Shown here in pieces: positions 54,398 through 63,753 of a stretch of DNA of 64,000 bases. Source of the DNA: an uncultured Clostridia bacterium (GTDB lineage: Bacteria; Bacillota; Clostridia; Oscillospirales; Acutalibacteraceae). The notes under the pieces were generated by a model, which was not told where the DNA came from, made no database searches, and saw nothing but the letters and a program-made list of their open reading frames with translations. The stretch covers positions 1-64,000 of the forward strand of contig CAMHEZ010000002.1 in assembly GCA_946184295.1 (NCBI GenBank). The letters are read 5' to 3'. Both the position numbers and the translations under genes were made by a program. How positions within the stretch are numbered: position 1 is the first letter of the stretch; each line of letters opens with the position of its first letter.

Positions 54398-56449
54398 TTA
54401 CGTCGCCGCCGGATCCTGCAAATCACTCTCACGCGTAAGAATATCCCGCTGCGTCAGTGAATCTGACGCAGTTTCTTCCGCCGTCTTCTGTTTCTGCGTG
54501 TCACGCACCTGCACGCCCCTCTCCAGCAGCGCCTCAGCAAACGCAGTCACACGATTGATACCGTCGTTCTTATGCTTTTCGTCATACTTGGTGATTTCTT
54601 CCTGCGAAATATCATAGGAGGGATTGAAGAAGGTCTGGTTCTTGAAGTAAGTAATTTCTCCCATTTCGTGCTCGCCGATGTCGCCTCTTTCGCAGATGAT
54701 ATGATTAGCCACATCAATGCGCTTTTTGACACGCGTCGTATCCTTGGTGTCGCCCAGTACGATATTGATGCGTCCCTCATACTCCGCTTCGTATCCCCGG
54801 TCGGTAAATTTCAGCTTGCTGAAATTCGCGCCGAAATCACCCGCTTCGCTGAGAATCGAATTAAAGCCGTTGATCTGCTCCACCGATGTGCTGTCCACAT
54901 GGCCGCCGACCACGCTTTCATCAAAATCCAGCCCCGTCAGCACGGGCAGCTGTCGGGAAGCCGCTACCTCGTCCACGGTACGGACATCGGGATTGTAGGT
55001 CACGTTCAGATCGCTGCCGCTGACCACCGCCACATTGGAAACGCTCTCCAGAATCTTGCCGCTGGTGCTGACGACCGCCCAGAAGTCGGTACTGGTCTCC
55101 ACCACACCCAGCGGCACGGCACAGGTCACATTCACCTCCACCGTGTTTGGAATAGCGCGTTTGATGGTACAGCTTTCCACATAAGGCAGCGTTTCCACCA
55201 CCTTCTGTTCGCTCGCGGCAGCATCAATAAACATCAGATTATCGCCCTTGGCAAAATCACACAGCTCCGCAATACGCGTATCGCTGTAAGGCGTTTCTCC
55301 CGTAATCTCAATACGCTTGACCTTGAAGCCCCAGAAGAAAAAGAAAAAGCTCAACACCGTCACCACAGACGCAGCCGACGCGGCATACAAAAACAAACTT
55401 CTGCGGCGGTCGATCCTGTGAACCTTGCGATGCACCGTTCCCTTCGGAACGCTGCCCTTGGCCTTGCCGGTCTGCACAACCCTGGCGTACTTTCTCTTGC
55501 GGGCTGTACCGCGGTTTTTCACCGCGATGGCCGCAATGGACTGTTCGCCGTGCTGCCCGTCCTCTGTGACCGCAGCGTCAACCGCTTTCATCGGCCGCTT
55601 GTGAGCCTTTCGCTGTGCGGATTGCGTACGCGAAGCCGAAGCGCCGGGGGGCGATTTGCGTTCCTCCTGCTTTTCGGGATATTTGAGATAATATTTTTCC
55701 AGCACAGGACCGTAGAAATCCGCGTTATTAAGGGCTTTGGTGTACTCGTCCTCCTGATAATCCGGCACCTTGCCGCCTTTCGGCGCCGACACGCCGCCGG
55801 TTGTTTTCTTTTGAGAAGGCTTTCCGGAAGTCTTCTTACGGGAAGCCGTCCCGCGATTTTCCTGTGCGGCAGGTGCTTTCACACCCTGCAGCACACCGGA
55901 AGACACCGTGCCGACCCAACTGCCCAAACTGCTGAGCGCTTCGCTCAGGTTCACCTGCTTGTCCGACACTTTTGCCGGACGGGATTTGCGTGCCGCGCTT
56001 TTGGGCGTCTTTTGCGATTGTTTCGTCTGTTTGGTTTGTTTAGTATGTTTGGCAGCCTGCCCATTTCGGCGGCCGATATCAGATTTTTGTGTACGTCCGT
56101 TTCTTTCGTTCACGCTCGACACCGACCGCAGATGAGAGACACCTTGTCCGTTCGGCTGTCCCGCCGTCCGCGCCGATGAACGCCTGCCGCTCTCTGCGCC
56201 ATAGTCCTTGAGCCGGTCGGAATGTACCAGCTTCAAATCCGCGTAATTTCGCTTGGATTTGTTGCTCACCGCGCCTGCGTATTTCGCGTATTTATCGTTC
56301 TGCACCGGACGGGATGCGGCGGCCTGACGGCCGCTCTGCCCCGCACGGTTCCGGTTGTTGCTCTTGCTCTTCTTCCTGCTGCCCAAAACGCTCACATCTC
56401 CCCCACTGTATCGTATCGTTAATGCCTGCCTGACTCTCTTAGTTTCCAT
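54398..56449 (-). CDS. ftsQ: FtsQ/DivIB division protein with very long basic N-terminal region
   Basis: 683 residues, more than twice the usual length. Residues 1-350 are cytoplasmic, low-complexity and rich in Lys, Arg, Ser, Gln and Thr (for example KHTKQTKQTKQSQK). One membrane helix (351-373) follows, then the POTRA domain (FKVKRIEITGETPYSDTRIAELCDFAKGDNLMFID) and the FtsQ beta domain, ending in a Glu/Thr-rich tail. It belongs to the divisome core with FtsB/FtsL. The start ATG has only a weak GAAG box, but a TTGCAT-N18-TATAAT promoter lies 30 nt upstream. Located between murG and ftsZ as in many clusters. Confidence 0.92.
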   Translation of the reverse strand: METKRVRQALTIRYSGGDVSVLGSRKKSKSNNRNRAGQSGRQAAASRPVQNDKYAKYAGAVSNKSKRNYADLKLVHSDRLKDYGAESGRRSSARTAGQPNGQGVSHLRSVSSVNERNGRTQKSDIGRRNGQAAKHTKQTKQTKQSQKTPKSAARKSRPAKVSDKQVNLSEALSSLGSWVGTVSSGVLQGVKAPAAQENRGTASRKKTSGKPSQKKTTGGVSAPKGGKVPDYQEDEYTKALNNADFYGPVLEKYYLKYPEKQEERKSPPGASASRTQSAQRKAHKRPMKAVDAAVTEDGQHGEQSIAAIAVKNRGTARKRKYARVVQTGKAKGSVPKGTVHRKVHRIDRRRSLFLYAASAASVVTVLSFFFFFWGFKVKRIEITGETPYSDTRIAELCDFAKGDNLMFIDAAASEQKVVETLPYVESCTIKRAIPNTVEVNVTCAVPLGVVETSTDFWAVVSTSGKILESVSNVAVVSGSDLNVTYNPDVRTVDEVAASRQLPVLTGLDFDESVVGGHVDSTSVEQINGFNSILSEAGDFGANFSKLKFTDRGYEAEYEGRINIVLGDTKDTTRVKKRIDVANHIICERGDIGEHEMGEITYFKNQTFFNPSYDISQEEITKYDEKHKNDGINRVTAFAEALLERGVQVRDTQKQKTAEETASDSLTQRDILTRESDLQDPAAT

Positions 56450-56477
56450 AATTATCTTCTATCGTGTGGTAGCTTTT

Positions 56478-56507
56478 ATTATACCATATCTCTTTCCACA
56501 AATGCAA
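56478..56507 (-). promoter_or_regulatory. Promoter of ftsQ
   Basis: Minus strand TTGCAT, 18-nt spacer, TATAAT, just upstream of the ftsQ start; it would give a short leader. Confidence 0.6.
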
Positions 56508-56526
56508 GTCCATTTCGTGCTTTATC

Positions 56527-56791
56527 GGGAAATCAATTTTGGTCGGAACCTGATTCGGATTCGCCTGACCCCGTTTATCATCCGGGCTGGTTCTGCTCGC
56601 AGACCGTTAGCCTGCTCCCGGGGCGCTGCCCTTGACCAGCTTTCGCTAGCGAAAGCGTGGAACCAGTCCCCTGCACCCCGCGCTCGCATTCGCTCGCTTA
56701 ATTGCACTTCGCTTTTGCTTTTTATTATTCATTATTCTTTATTCATTATTCTTTATTCTTTTCTTCTCCCCTTGGATTCCCGCGCTTCGTT
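56527..56791 (-). repeat. Interspersed 3'-end repeat, copy R8 (longest, with inserts)
   Basis: Sense strand minus, beginning 14 nt after the murG stop with GAAGCGCGGGAATCCAAGGGG. It is interrupted by an AT-rich block of ATTC/ATTA repeats (about 56715-56765) and by the perfect palindrome GCTTTCGCTAGCGAAAGC, then continues to GGTCAGGCGAATCCGAATC and the long end with CCGACCAAAATTGATTTCCC. Confidence 0.8.
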
Positions 56792-56805
56792 TCATTCTTT
56801 GAGAC

Positions 56806-57936
56806 TCAGACCTTACCGTGTTTTTTGAGCGTTTCCTCCACGACTTGATAAATTCGCTCGCGGGAATCCAGAATCGCCATTTCACGCGCATTCTTCGACA
56901 TTTCTTCCAGCTTGGCCCTGTCGCCCGCCAGTTCGTCCACCATGGCGGTCAGCCGCTCAGGGCTGATGTCCTTTTCCTCGATAATCTTTGCGGCGCCGCG
57001 GTTCACCATCGCCATAGCGTTGTAGAACTGGTGATTTTCCGCCACGTTAGGCGAGGGAATCAGAATCGCCGCCTTGCCCATCGCCTGAAGCTCCGCCAAA
57101 GCCATCGCGCCGGCCCGGCAGATGACCAGATCGGCCGCCGCCATGACACGGGGCATATCGTTGATGTACTCTCTCACGTCGAGATTCTTGCAGCTGCCGA
57201 GAAATACGCCTCTTTCTTTAAGCTTGTCGAGCACAAAGCCGCCGTACTGTCCATACCCGTGAATATGCTGATAGCGGCCGTCCTGCGCGCTGCGCACCAA
57301 CAGATTCAGCATGGATTCGTTGATGGTTCTCGCGCCCAGCGAACCGCCGAACGAAACAACCAGCGGTCTTTCGTCCAGCCCCAATTCCTCACGGGCACGC
57401 TGCTTGTCATAGGCCAGAATCTCGGCGCGCACAGGATTGCCCGTCACGCGAAGTTCACAGCCCTCGGGCATTCTCTTTTTGGCGTCCTCCACGGCCAGCA
57501 TCACGCAGTCGCAGTAACGCGCCAGCATCTTCACCGTCACGCCCGGAAAGGCGTTGGCCTCATGCACCAGTACGGGGACACCCATCTGCGCGGCCTTGCG
57601 AAGAATGGGACCGCAGACATATCCGCCGGTACCGATCGCCAGATCCGGCTTGAAATCGCCTATGATTTTAGCGGCACGGCTGCCGGAACGCGCCAGATAA
57701 TAGACCGCCTGCACGTTGCGTTTGATATTGTTGAGCGTGAGCTTGCGCTGAAAACCCGCCACCGGCATGGAGGCATAGGCAAAACCAGCCATCGGCACCA
57801 GTCTGGATTCCATGCCGGCCGGAGTGCCCACAAAGAGAATATTCGCGTCGGGTATGTTCTTCCGGATGGTCTCCGCAATCGCAATGGCAGGGTTGATATG
57901 ACCGGCGGTACCGCCGCCTGACAGCAATATGTTCAT
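56806..57936 (-). CDS. murG: MurG, UDP-GlcNAc transferase making lipid II
   Basis: 376 residues. Transfers GlcNAc to lipid I on the inner membrane face. The N-terminal loop GGGTAGHINPAIAIA and the C-terminal UDP-GlcNAc site (VICRAGAMALAELQAMGKAAILIPSPNVAENHQ) are intact. Start at MNILLSGGG with GGAGGAG nine bases upstream; a 35-codon upstream stretch in frame is not typical of the family. It lies 183 nt after ftsW and is followed by repeat R8. Confidence 0.97.
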   Translation of the reverse strand: MNILLSGGGTAGHINPAIAIAETIRKNIPDANILFVGTPAGMESRLVPMAGFAYASMPVAGFQRKLTLNNIKRNVQAVYYLARSGSRAAKIIGDFKPDLAIGTGGYVCGPILRKAAQMGVPVLVHEANAFPGVTVKMLARYCDCVMLAVEDAKKRMPEGCELRVTGNPVRAEILAYDKQRAREELGLDERPLVVSFGGSLGARTINESMLNLLVRSAQDGRYQHIHGYGQYGGFVLDKLKERGVFLGSCKNLDVREYINDMPRVMAAADLVICRAGAMALAELQAMGKAAILIPSPNVAENHQFYNAMAMVNRGAAKIIEEKDISPERLTAMVDELAGDRAKLEEMSKNAREMAILDSRERIYQVVEETLKKHGKV

Positions 57937-58073
57937 GACAAAAATCTCCTCCAAATATGTTGCGCCGTCGTGAGACGGCTGTGAATCGCAATCTTCAATC
58001 AAAACAGTCATTTGCGGTTTTGATTCAAGATCAAGATTCACTCATCAGGGCAAAAATACAACGGCCGCTGCGG

Positions 58074-58094
58074 GCGCTGCCATCATGGCAGCGC
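58074..58094. other. Perfect hairpin in the ftsW/murG gap
   Basis: Arms GCGCTGCC / GGCAGCGC with loop ATCAT, 25 nt after the ftsW stop. There is no U-tract directly behind it, so it is not a clear terminator. Confidence 0.5.
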
Positions 58095-58119
58095 TGCAAC
58101 GACAAATCAATCAACAGAA

Positions 58120-59523
58120 CTAAACCACCTTGTTCGGCGACGTTCGCGAAATCGCCAGCAGTACACCGATCTCCGTGAGCAGCATCATCAGCGACGTGCC
58201 GCCGTAGCTGAAAAACGGCAGGCTGATGCCGGTATTCGGCACCATCTTGGTGACAACGCAGATGTTCAGAATCATCTGGAAGCCGATCTGGGAGGTAATG
58301 CCGATGCCCACCAATCGACAGAATCTGTCGGGATTGGCCAGACTCACAGTAAAGCCCCGCCACACAAAGAACACGAACATCAGAATAATCAGCATCGCAC
58401 CAATCAGCCCAAGCTCTTCACAAATCACTGCGAAGATAAAATCGTTCTGCGGCTCGGAGATATACAGGTATTTCTGCTTGGAGTTGCCCATGCCCACGCC
58501 GAAGAGACCGCCGGAGCTGATGGCATAAAGCGACTGGATATTTTGCCAGCCGTCGCCCAGCTTATCCACAAACGGGTCTTTCCAGACCTTGATCCGGCTT
58601 CCGCCGTAGGGCACGATATCGGTATAAATGACCAGATAGCCCGCAATCACCGCCAGTGCGCCAAGAATGCCGAAGTAGGCTTTCTTCGTACCGCCGACAA
58701 ACATCTGCGTGCCGATAATCAGCACGACCAGAATCGTGCAGGACAGATGCGGCTCGATGACGATCAGACCCAGCATGGGACCAAGAAATACCAGAAACGG
58801 CAGCACAGCCACCTTAAAATTCTGCCCCATCGCATAGAACCATTTTCTCACCTTATTCTTGTTGATCCGCGCCTTGGTTTCCAGATCAGGATAAGAGGTC
58901 AGGTTCATCTCTTTATAATGATTGGTGATATACATGGCGCACCAGAGAATCGCCGCGAATTTGGCAATCTCGGAGGGCTGGAAGGTAGTGAAGCCGAGGT
59001 TGATCCAACGGCGCACACCCTGTATTCTGGGCAGAAACAGCACCAGAATCAGCAGTCCGTAGCTGATCAGCAGCAGACCGTTCGTCCACTTGCCCTTGAA
59101 ATGATGGGGCGGAATGGTGGACACGGCAAACATCAGAATCACACCCGCAATGGCAAACGCGATCTGCTTTTTGATATAGAACAAACTGTCGCCGGTTTTG
59201 TAAAACGCATAGGCATAACTGGCGGAATACATCATCACCAGCCCCACCACCAGCAGCAAAATGATGATAATGAACAGCGGCTTGTCAAACGCGAGCCGTC
59301 GGTTAGAAAATACGCCTGTCATGGTGCGCCACGCGTTTCTGATCTTGCCCCAGAAAGTTTTATCCTCACGGGAAGCATTTCTTCTGCGTGTATGCCTTCT
59401 GCCCGGTGCCACCTCATCGCGGTACATGGCCTGCGGCTCATAATAGTCAACACGCCGCTCCGACGAACGCCGCTTTTTGGGCCGTCTCGGCTCGGGCGGA
59501 CGGTCGGTACTGATTCTTTCCAA
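58120..59523 (-). CDS. ftsW: Division-specific glycan polymerase FtsW (SEDS)
   Basis: 467 residues. Polymerises lipid II at the septum together with a class B PBP. About ten membrane helices; the conserved SEDS motifs RIQGVRRWINLGFTTFQPSEIAKFA and PNTGISLPFFSYGGTSL are clear. An 80-residue Arg/Lys-rich cytoplasmic extension precedes the first helix, longer than usual. A TTG start is used, with GAAGGGAG upstream. It follows mraY with repeat R9 in the gap where murD is often found. Confidence 0.95.
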   Translation of the reverse strand: MERISTDRPPEPRRPKKRRSSERRVDYYEPQAMYRDEVAPGRRHTRRRNASREDKTFWGKIRNAWRTMTGVFSNRRLAFDKPLFIIIILLLVVGLVMMYSASYAYAFYKTGDSLFYIKKQIAFAIAGVILMFAVSTIPPHHFKGKWTNGLLLISYGLLILVLFLPRIQGVRRWINLGFTTFQPSEIAKFAAILWCAMYITNHYKEMNLTSYPDLETKARINKNKVRKWFYAMGQNFKVAVLPFLVFLGPMLGLIVIEPHLSCTILVVLIIGTQMFVGGTKKAYFGILGALAVIAGYLVIYTDIVPYGGSRIKVWKDPFVDKLGDGWQNIQSLYAISSGGLFGVGMGNSKQKYLYISEPQNDFIFAVICEELGLIGAMLIILMFVFFVWRGFTVSLANPDRFCRLVGIGITSQIGFQMILNICVVTKMVPNTGISLPFFSYGGTSLMMLLTEIGVLLAISRTSPNKVV

Positions 59524-59620
59524 TGGGTTCTCTCCCTTCTATCGTTCAGTTCAGGCGATCTGAACTGTATGTTTTTCTCCGTTGGGGGCAAGGCGATTTT
59601 TGATACGGCACTGTAGCTGT

Positions 59621-59770
59621 ATTCGCCCAACCGCGTTGCACGTTAAAGTACATCTTGCTCGTTCGGCTGCGCCTCACTCGTGGGACGCTGCCCCACACCC
59701 CGCTGGTGGCGTTGCCCCCAGACCCCTACCGGGAGGACCCGTCCCCCCGGCCTCCCGCGCTTCGCTAATT
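59621..59770 (-). repeat. Interspersed 3'-end repeat, copy R9 (mraY/ftsW gap)
   Basis: Sense strand minus, beginning about 27 nt after the mraY stop (TTAGCGAAGCGCGGGAGG) with GGGGTGTGGGGCAGCGTCCCAC in the core and ending GGTTGGGCGAAT. It lies at the usual position of murD. Confidence 0.85.
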
Positions 59771-59797
59771 GGCGCTGCGCGCTTTTTCTTTCAGCTC

Positions 59798-60820
59798 TTA
59801 TGACGCGAGCGTCAGCGCTACCGCAATCACACCGGCAATCAGTGTGATCAGGCTGAAGCTCCACACGATCTTGACTTCACTCCAGCCGCACATCTCAAAG
59901 TGATGGTGAATGGGGCTCATCTTGAAAATGCGCTTGCCGTGAGTCAGCTTGAAATAGGACACTTGCAGCATGACCGACCCTGCCTCACAAAGATAGATGA
60001 TACCAACCAGCGGAATGAGAATCGGCAGATTCAGACTATAGGCCATGGCGCAGAAGAGACCGCCGAGAAACAGCGAACCGGTATCGCCCATAAACACCTT
60101 GGCAGGGAAGAAATTCCACACTAGGAAACCGATACAGCCGCCCGCCACCGCCGCAGCAAAGATATTCATGCCGAACATATGGCGCATACCCGCGATCATC
60201 ATGAAAACAATCGCCGTGAAAAACGTGACCGAGGAACAAAGTCCGTCGATGCCATCGGTGAGGTTTACCGCGTTGACAAAACCGACAATCATAATCAGCG
60301 AAATCGGATAGAACCAGAAATGCACATTGACGTCGCCCAGGAAGGGAATCGTGGTGACAGTCGCGTCACCCAGCAGCGCCAGCGACAGCAGGTAAGCCCC
60401 GGCAATCAACATCATGAAGATCATCTTCTGCGACGGGGTCAGACCTTCGTTCTGTTTCTTGACCACCTTGATATAGTCGTCCAGAAAGCCTACCGCGCCA
60501 AACAGCAGTGACATCAGAATGCCCGCCACCATGCGGATCCAGTAAGCCTGGGTCTCATAGTAGGAGGCAATTCTGCCGGTAGCCTGCAAATGATGATAAA
60601 TCGGCAGACATACCAGCAGTGCCGCCATAATGCCCGCAATAAACATAATGCCGCCCATGGTGGGAGTGCCCTGCTTCTTCTCATGCCACTTGGGACCGAT
60701 ATCCTTGATGGTCTGGCCATACTTGAGCGCGTGAAGCCACGGGATGACCTTCTTGCCAAGCAGCGCGGTGATGCCAAAGGCCAGAGCCGCCGCCAGCAGA
60801 CTGATGTATTCCTGTATCAT
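59798..60820 (-). CDS. mraY: MraY, phospho-MurNAc-pentapeptide translocase
   Basis: 340 residues with ten membrane helices. Attaches phospho-MurNAc-pentapeptide to undecaprenyl phosphate, giving lipid I. The motifs GTPTMGG, FLDDYIKV, NAVNLTDGIDGL, FMGDTGSLFLGG and the SPIHHHFE triple-His loop are all present. Start at MIQEYISL with AAGGATGG nine bases upstream. Follows murF by 47 nt. Confidence 0.98.
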   Translation of the reverse strand: MIQEYISLLAAALAFGITALLGKKVIPWLHALKYGQTIKDIGPKWHEKKQGTPTMGGIMFIAGIMAALLVCLPIYHHLQATGRIASYYETQAYWIRMVAGILMSLLFGAVGFLDDYIKVVKKQNEGLTPSQKMIFMMLIAGAYLLSLALLGDATVTTIPFLGDVNVHFWFYPISLIMIVGFVNAVNLTDGIDGLCSSVTFFTAIVFMMIAGMRHMFGMNIFAAAVAGGCIGFLVWNFFPAKVFMGDTGSLFLGGLFCAMAYSLNLPILIPLVGIIYLCEAGSVMLQVSYFKLTHGKRIFKMSPIHHHFEMCGWSEVKIVWSFSLITLIAGVIAVALTLAS

Positions 60821-60867
60821 TTGCAATTACCATCCTTATGTTTTGTGTTTTATCTGTTCATCACGGT

Positions 60868-62235
60868 TTAGTCAAGCGAAGCATAAATGCCCGCGATGAC
60901 TTCCTCCAGTTTCATGGCGCGGCTGGCCTTCACCAGCACCGCGTCACCTTCATGCAGCATCTCGCTCAGTGCCTGGACCAGCGCCTGCTTGTCGTCAAAG
61001 TGTTCGACGCGCGGCACCGTATTCCCGGCACCCTCGACATACCCCTTGGCTTCGTCGCCGACAGCCAGCAGTACGTCAACGCCGCAATCACCCGCCGCCT
61101 TGCCGCATGCCAGATGCGCCGTGCGCGAATAGCTGCCCAGCTCCTTCATATCGCCCAGCACCGCGATACGCCGCTGACAGTCCATGTCCCGCAGCACCCG
61201 CAGCGAAGCCTTGATGGAGTCGGGACTGGCGTTGTAACAGTCCTCGATGACAGTCACGCCGCCCTTACGGACAATCTTCTGCCGCATGCCCGTGGGAACA
61301 TACACTGAAAGTCCTCTGACCGCCTGTTCCGGCGACACGCCCAGCAGCATACCGCAGGCAAAGGCAATGCAGGCGTTGTAGACGTTGTGAATGCCCACAG
61401 CCGGCAGTGTCACGGGGTAACGCGCCCCGCGCCAGTTGATGACAAAGCGCATGGCCTCGCTGCTCTGCTGGATTTCCTCGGCGCGGCAGTCCGCGTTTTC
61501 ACAGTCAACGCCGCACACGATCACGGGATTCGGAATCCCCTTGACACCCTCCGGGAGCAAATCGTTGTCGCCGTTAATGATGAGGGGCGCATTTGCGTCC
61601 ATCCCCTCCAGTATTTCCATTTTCGCCCGGAGTATGCCTTCGCGGGAACCAAGCATTTCAATGTGGCACACGCCGATATTGGTGATGATACCCACCGTCG
61701 GACGGGCCGTATCGGTCAGGCGGCTGATTTCGCCGAAGCCGCTCATGCCCATCTCAAACACCGCCGCCTCAAAGCTGCTGTCCAGACGGAAGCACATCTT
61801 CGGCAGGCCGATTTCATTGTTGAAATTGCCCTGCGTGGCGAGCGTCTTGAATTTCTGCGAAAGCACCGCCGCTACCATCTCCTTGGTAGTGGTCTTGCCG
61901 ACCGAACCGGTCAGCCCCACCACGGGAATGGCAAATTTAGCGCGGTAATATTTGGCCAGCGCCAGAAAGGCGCGGCGCGTATCATCGACAAGAAGCAGCT
62001 TTTCCGAAGGCATGCCCTCGATGGGGCGGCTGCATACGGCAGCCACCGCGCCTTTGGCGATCACGTCGGGCACAAAGTCGTGCGCGTCAAAGCGGTCGCC
62101 CTTGATGGCAAAGAAGAGCGTTCCCTCCCCTGCCTCACGGCTGTCGATGGTAATGTTGGTGACGCCCGCGTCGGCGTATGCCGCAGGATTGGCGCCCAGC
62201 GCCGCCGCAACCTCGCGCAATGTCATGGTTTCCAT
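60868..62235 (-). CDS. murF: MurF, D-Ala-D-Ala adding ligase
   Basis: 455 residues. Adds D-Ala-D-Ala to UDP-MurNAc-tripeptide. N-terminal domain with ITIDSREAGEGTLFFAIKGDRFDAHDFV, ATP loop LTGSVGKTTTKEM, then NEIGLPKMCFRLD and the C-terminal domain starting at VIEDCYNASPDSIKASL. The start METMTLREV has GGGAG six bases upstream. Between murE and mraY in the cluster. Confidence 0.97.
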   Translation of the reverse strand: METMTLREVAAALGANPAAYADAGVTNITIDSREAGEGTLFFAIKGDRFDAHDFVPDVIAKGAVAAVCSRPIEGMPSEKLLLVDDTRRAFLALAKYYRAKFAIPVVGLTGSVGKTTTKEMVAAVLSQKFKTLATQGNFNNEIGLPKMCFRLDSSFEAAVFEMGMSGFGEISRLTDTARPTVGIITNIGVCHIEMLGSREGILRAKMEILEGMDANAPLIINGDNDLLPEGVKGIPNPVIVCGVDCENADCRAEEIQQSSEAMRFVINWRGARYPVTLPAVGIHNVYNACIAFACGMLLGVSPEQAVRGLSVYVPTGMRQKIVRKGGVTVIEDCYNASPDSIKASLRVLRDMDCQRRIAVLGDMKELGSYSRTAHLACGKAAGDCGVDVLLAVGDEAKGYVEGAGNTVPRVEHFDDKQALVQALSEMLHEGDAVLVKASRAMKLEEVIAGIYASLD

Positions 62236-62246
62236 GGGATACTCCC

Positions 62247-62282
62247 ACTCCTCACTAATCACTAATCACTAATCACTAGTCA
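62247..62282. repeat. Short tandem repeat in the murE/murF gap
   Basis: About four copies of a seven-base unit close to CACTAAT, between the murE stop and murF start. Similar AT-rich short repeats occur near tRNA-Arg and inside R8. No function is apparent. Confidence 0.7.
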
Positions 62283-63716
62283 CTATTTCAGCTCGTCGAA
62301 TATTTCGGCCAGCACTTCTCTCTCGTCAAAATGAATCTTGCCGGTTTTCAAAATCTGATAGTCTTCATGTCCTTTTCCCGCAAAGACAATCACGTCCTTC
62401 GGCTGCGCGTGCTCCACGGCATACTTCATGGCCTCTCTGCGGTTGACAATGGCCACATAGGGCGTATCATGCTGCTCCACGCCGGGAATGATCTGTCCGA
62501 CAATGCTCTCCGGGTCTTCCGAACGGGGATTATCCGATGTCACAATCACGAAATCCGCCAGCCGCGACGCGGCTTCGCCCATAATCGGTCGCTTATACGG
62601 GTCACGGTCGCCGCCGCAGCCCAGCAGCACCACCAGACGGCCTTCCGTCACCTCGCGCATCGCCGAGAGAATGTTCTCCACGCCGTCAGGGGTATGGGCA
62701 TAATCGAGAATGATGGTGAAATCGCGCTCCGTGGGATACACCTCGGCGCGTCCCTTGACGCCGGTCGAATGGCACAAGGCCTCCGCTACCTGCTCCGGCG
62801 GAATACCCGCCGCGAGAGCGCAGCCTGCCGCGCTCAACGCATTGTAGGCTGAAAACCTGCCGGGGGTAGGCACCTTGACGGGAAGCTCCTGATCTTGCGC
62901 GTGCAGTGTGAAGGACACGCCGTCCGCCGCGTAGGACACGTCGCGGGCACAGATATCCGCCATATCGTTCTCTATACCGTAGGTCATCAGTTCCGTGCCG
63001 TCTGCAATGCGGAGCTTGTTGCCCCACGAATCGTCGATGTTGATGATGGCGCAGTCGGTCATGCCGAACAGCTTGGCCTTGGCAGCGAAATACGCCTCCA
63101 TCGTGCCGTGCAGATCGAGATGATCCTCCGTCAGATTGGTAAAGCAGGCCGCCATAAAATGCAGTCCCTGCACACGCCCCAGTTCCAGCGCGTGAGAGGA
63201 AACCTCCATGATGACGTATTCGCAGCCAGCCTTGGCCATGCGGCCAAAGAGGCTGTGAAGCTCGTAGATGTCGGGCGTGGTGAAGCGCGCGGGAATCACC
63301 TCGTCACCGATCATATTCTGAATCGTACCGATCAGGCCGCACTTGTGACCGCAGCGCTCCAGCACCTGCTTGGTGATAAGCGTCGCGGAAGTCTTGCCGT
63401 TGGTACCGGTCACGCCGATCAGCCGGATCTTTTCCAGCGGATTGCCGAAGAAGTTCTCACACATCGCGGCAAACGCGTCATGGGTAGACGTCACGACAAT
63501 CTGCTTTTCAAGATCCAGATCGCGCTCGCAGACCACGACCGGGGAACCCTTGGCCAGCGCGTCGGCGGCAAAGTCGTGCCCGTCCGCGCTCAGCCCCTTG
63601 ATACAGACGAAGACAACCCCCTCGCCTGCCTTGCGGGAATCGGAAGTGATCTCCGTCACTTCGCAGTCCGTGAAATCCGGACAGGCAATTCCCTTCATGA
63701 TATCAGAAAGCAACAT
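62283..63716 (-). CDS. murE: MurE, meso-diaminopimelate adding ligase
   Basis: 477 residues. Adds the third residue of the stem peptide. The DNPR motif at 395-398 (SDNPRSEDP) is the known mark of meso-DAP specific MurE; lysine enzymes differ there. ATP loop GVTGTNGKTSAT, carbamylated Lys region and HLDLHGTMEAYFAAK also present. GGAGG lies 11 bases before the chosen ATG; a TTG further upstream overlaps that box and is rejected. This gene shows that the wall is of the DAP type. Confidence 0.97.
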   Translation of the reverse strand: MLLSDIMKGIACPDFTDCEVTEITSDSRKAGEGVVFVCIKGLSADGHDFAADALAKGSPVVVCERDLDLEKQIVVTSTHDAFAAMCENFFGNPLEKIRLIGVTGTNGKTSATLITKQVLERCGHKCGLIGTIQNMIGDEVIPARFTTPDIYELHSLFGRMAKAGCEYVIMEVSSHALELGRVQGLHFMAACFTNLTEDHLDLHGTMEAYFAAKAKLFGMTDCAIINIDDSWGNKLRIADGTELMTYGIENDMADICARDVSYAADGVSFTLHAQDQELPVKVPTPGRFSAYNALSAAGCALAAGIPPEQVAEALCHSTGVKGRAEVYPTERDFTIILDYAHTPDGVENILSAMREVTEGRLVVLLGCGGDRDPYKRPIMGEAASRLADFVIVTSDNPRSEDPESIVGQIIPGVEQHDTPYVAIVNRREAMKYAVEHAQPKDVIVFAGKGHEDYQILKTGKIHFDEREVLAEIFDELK

Positions 63717-63753
63717 ACTTCTCTTTACCTCCAATCATTTTGACAAACCATCA

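Noticed and set aside
59524-59797. Decayed murD between mraY and ftsW
   Set aside because: The gap is only 274 nt and is filled by the repeat; no MurD motif in any frame.
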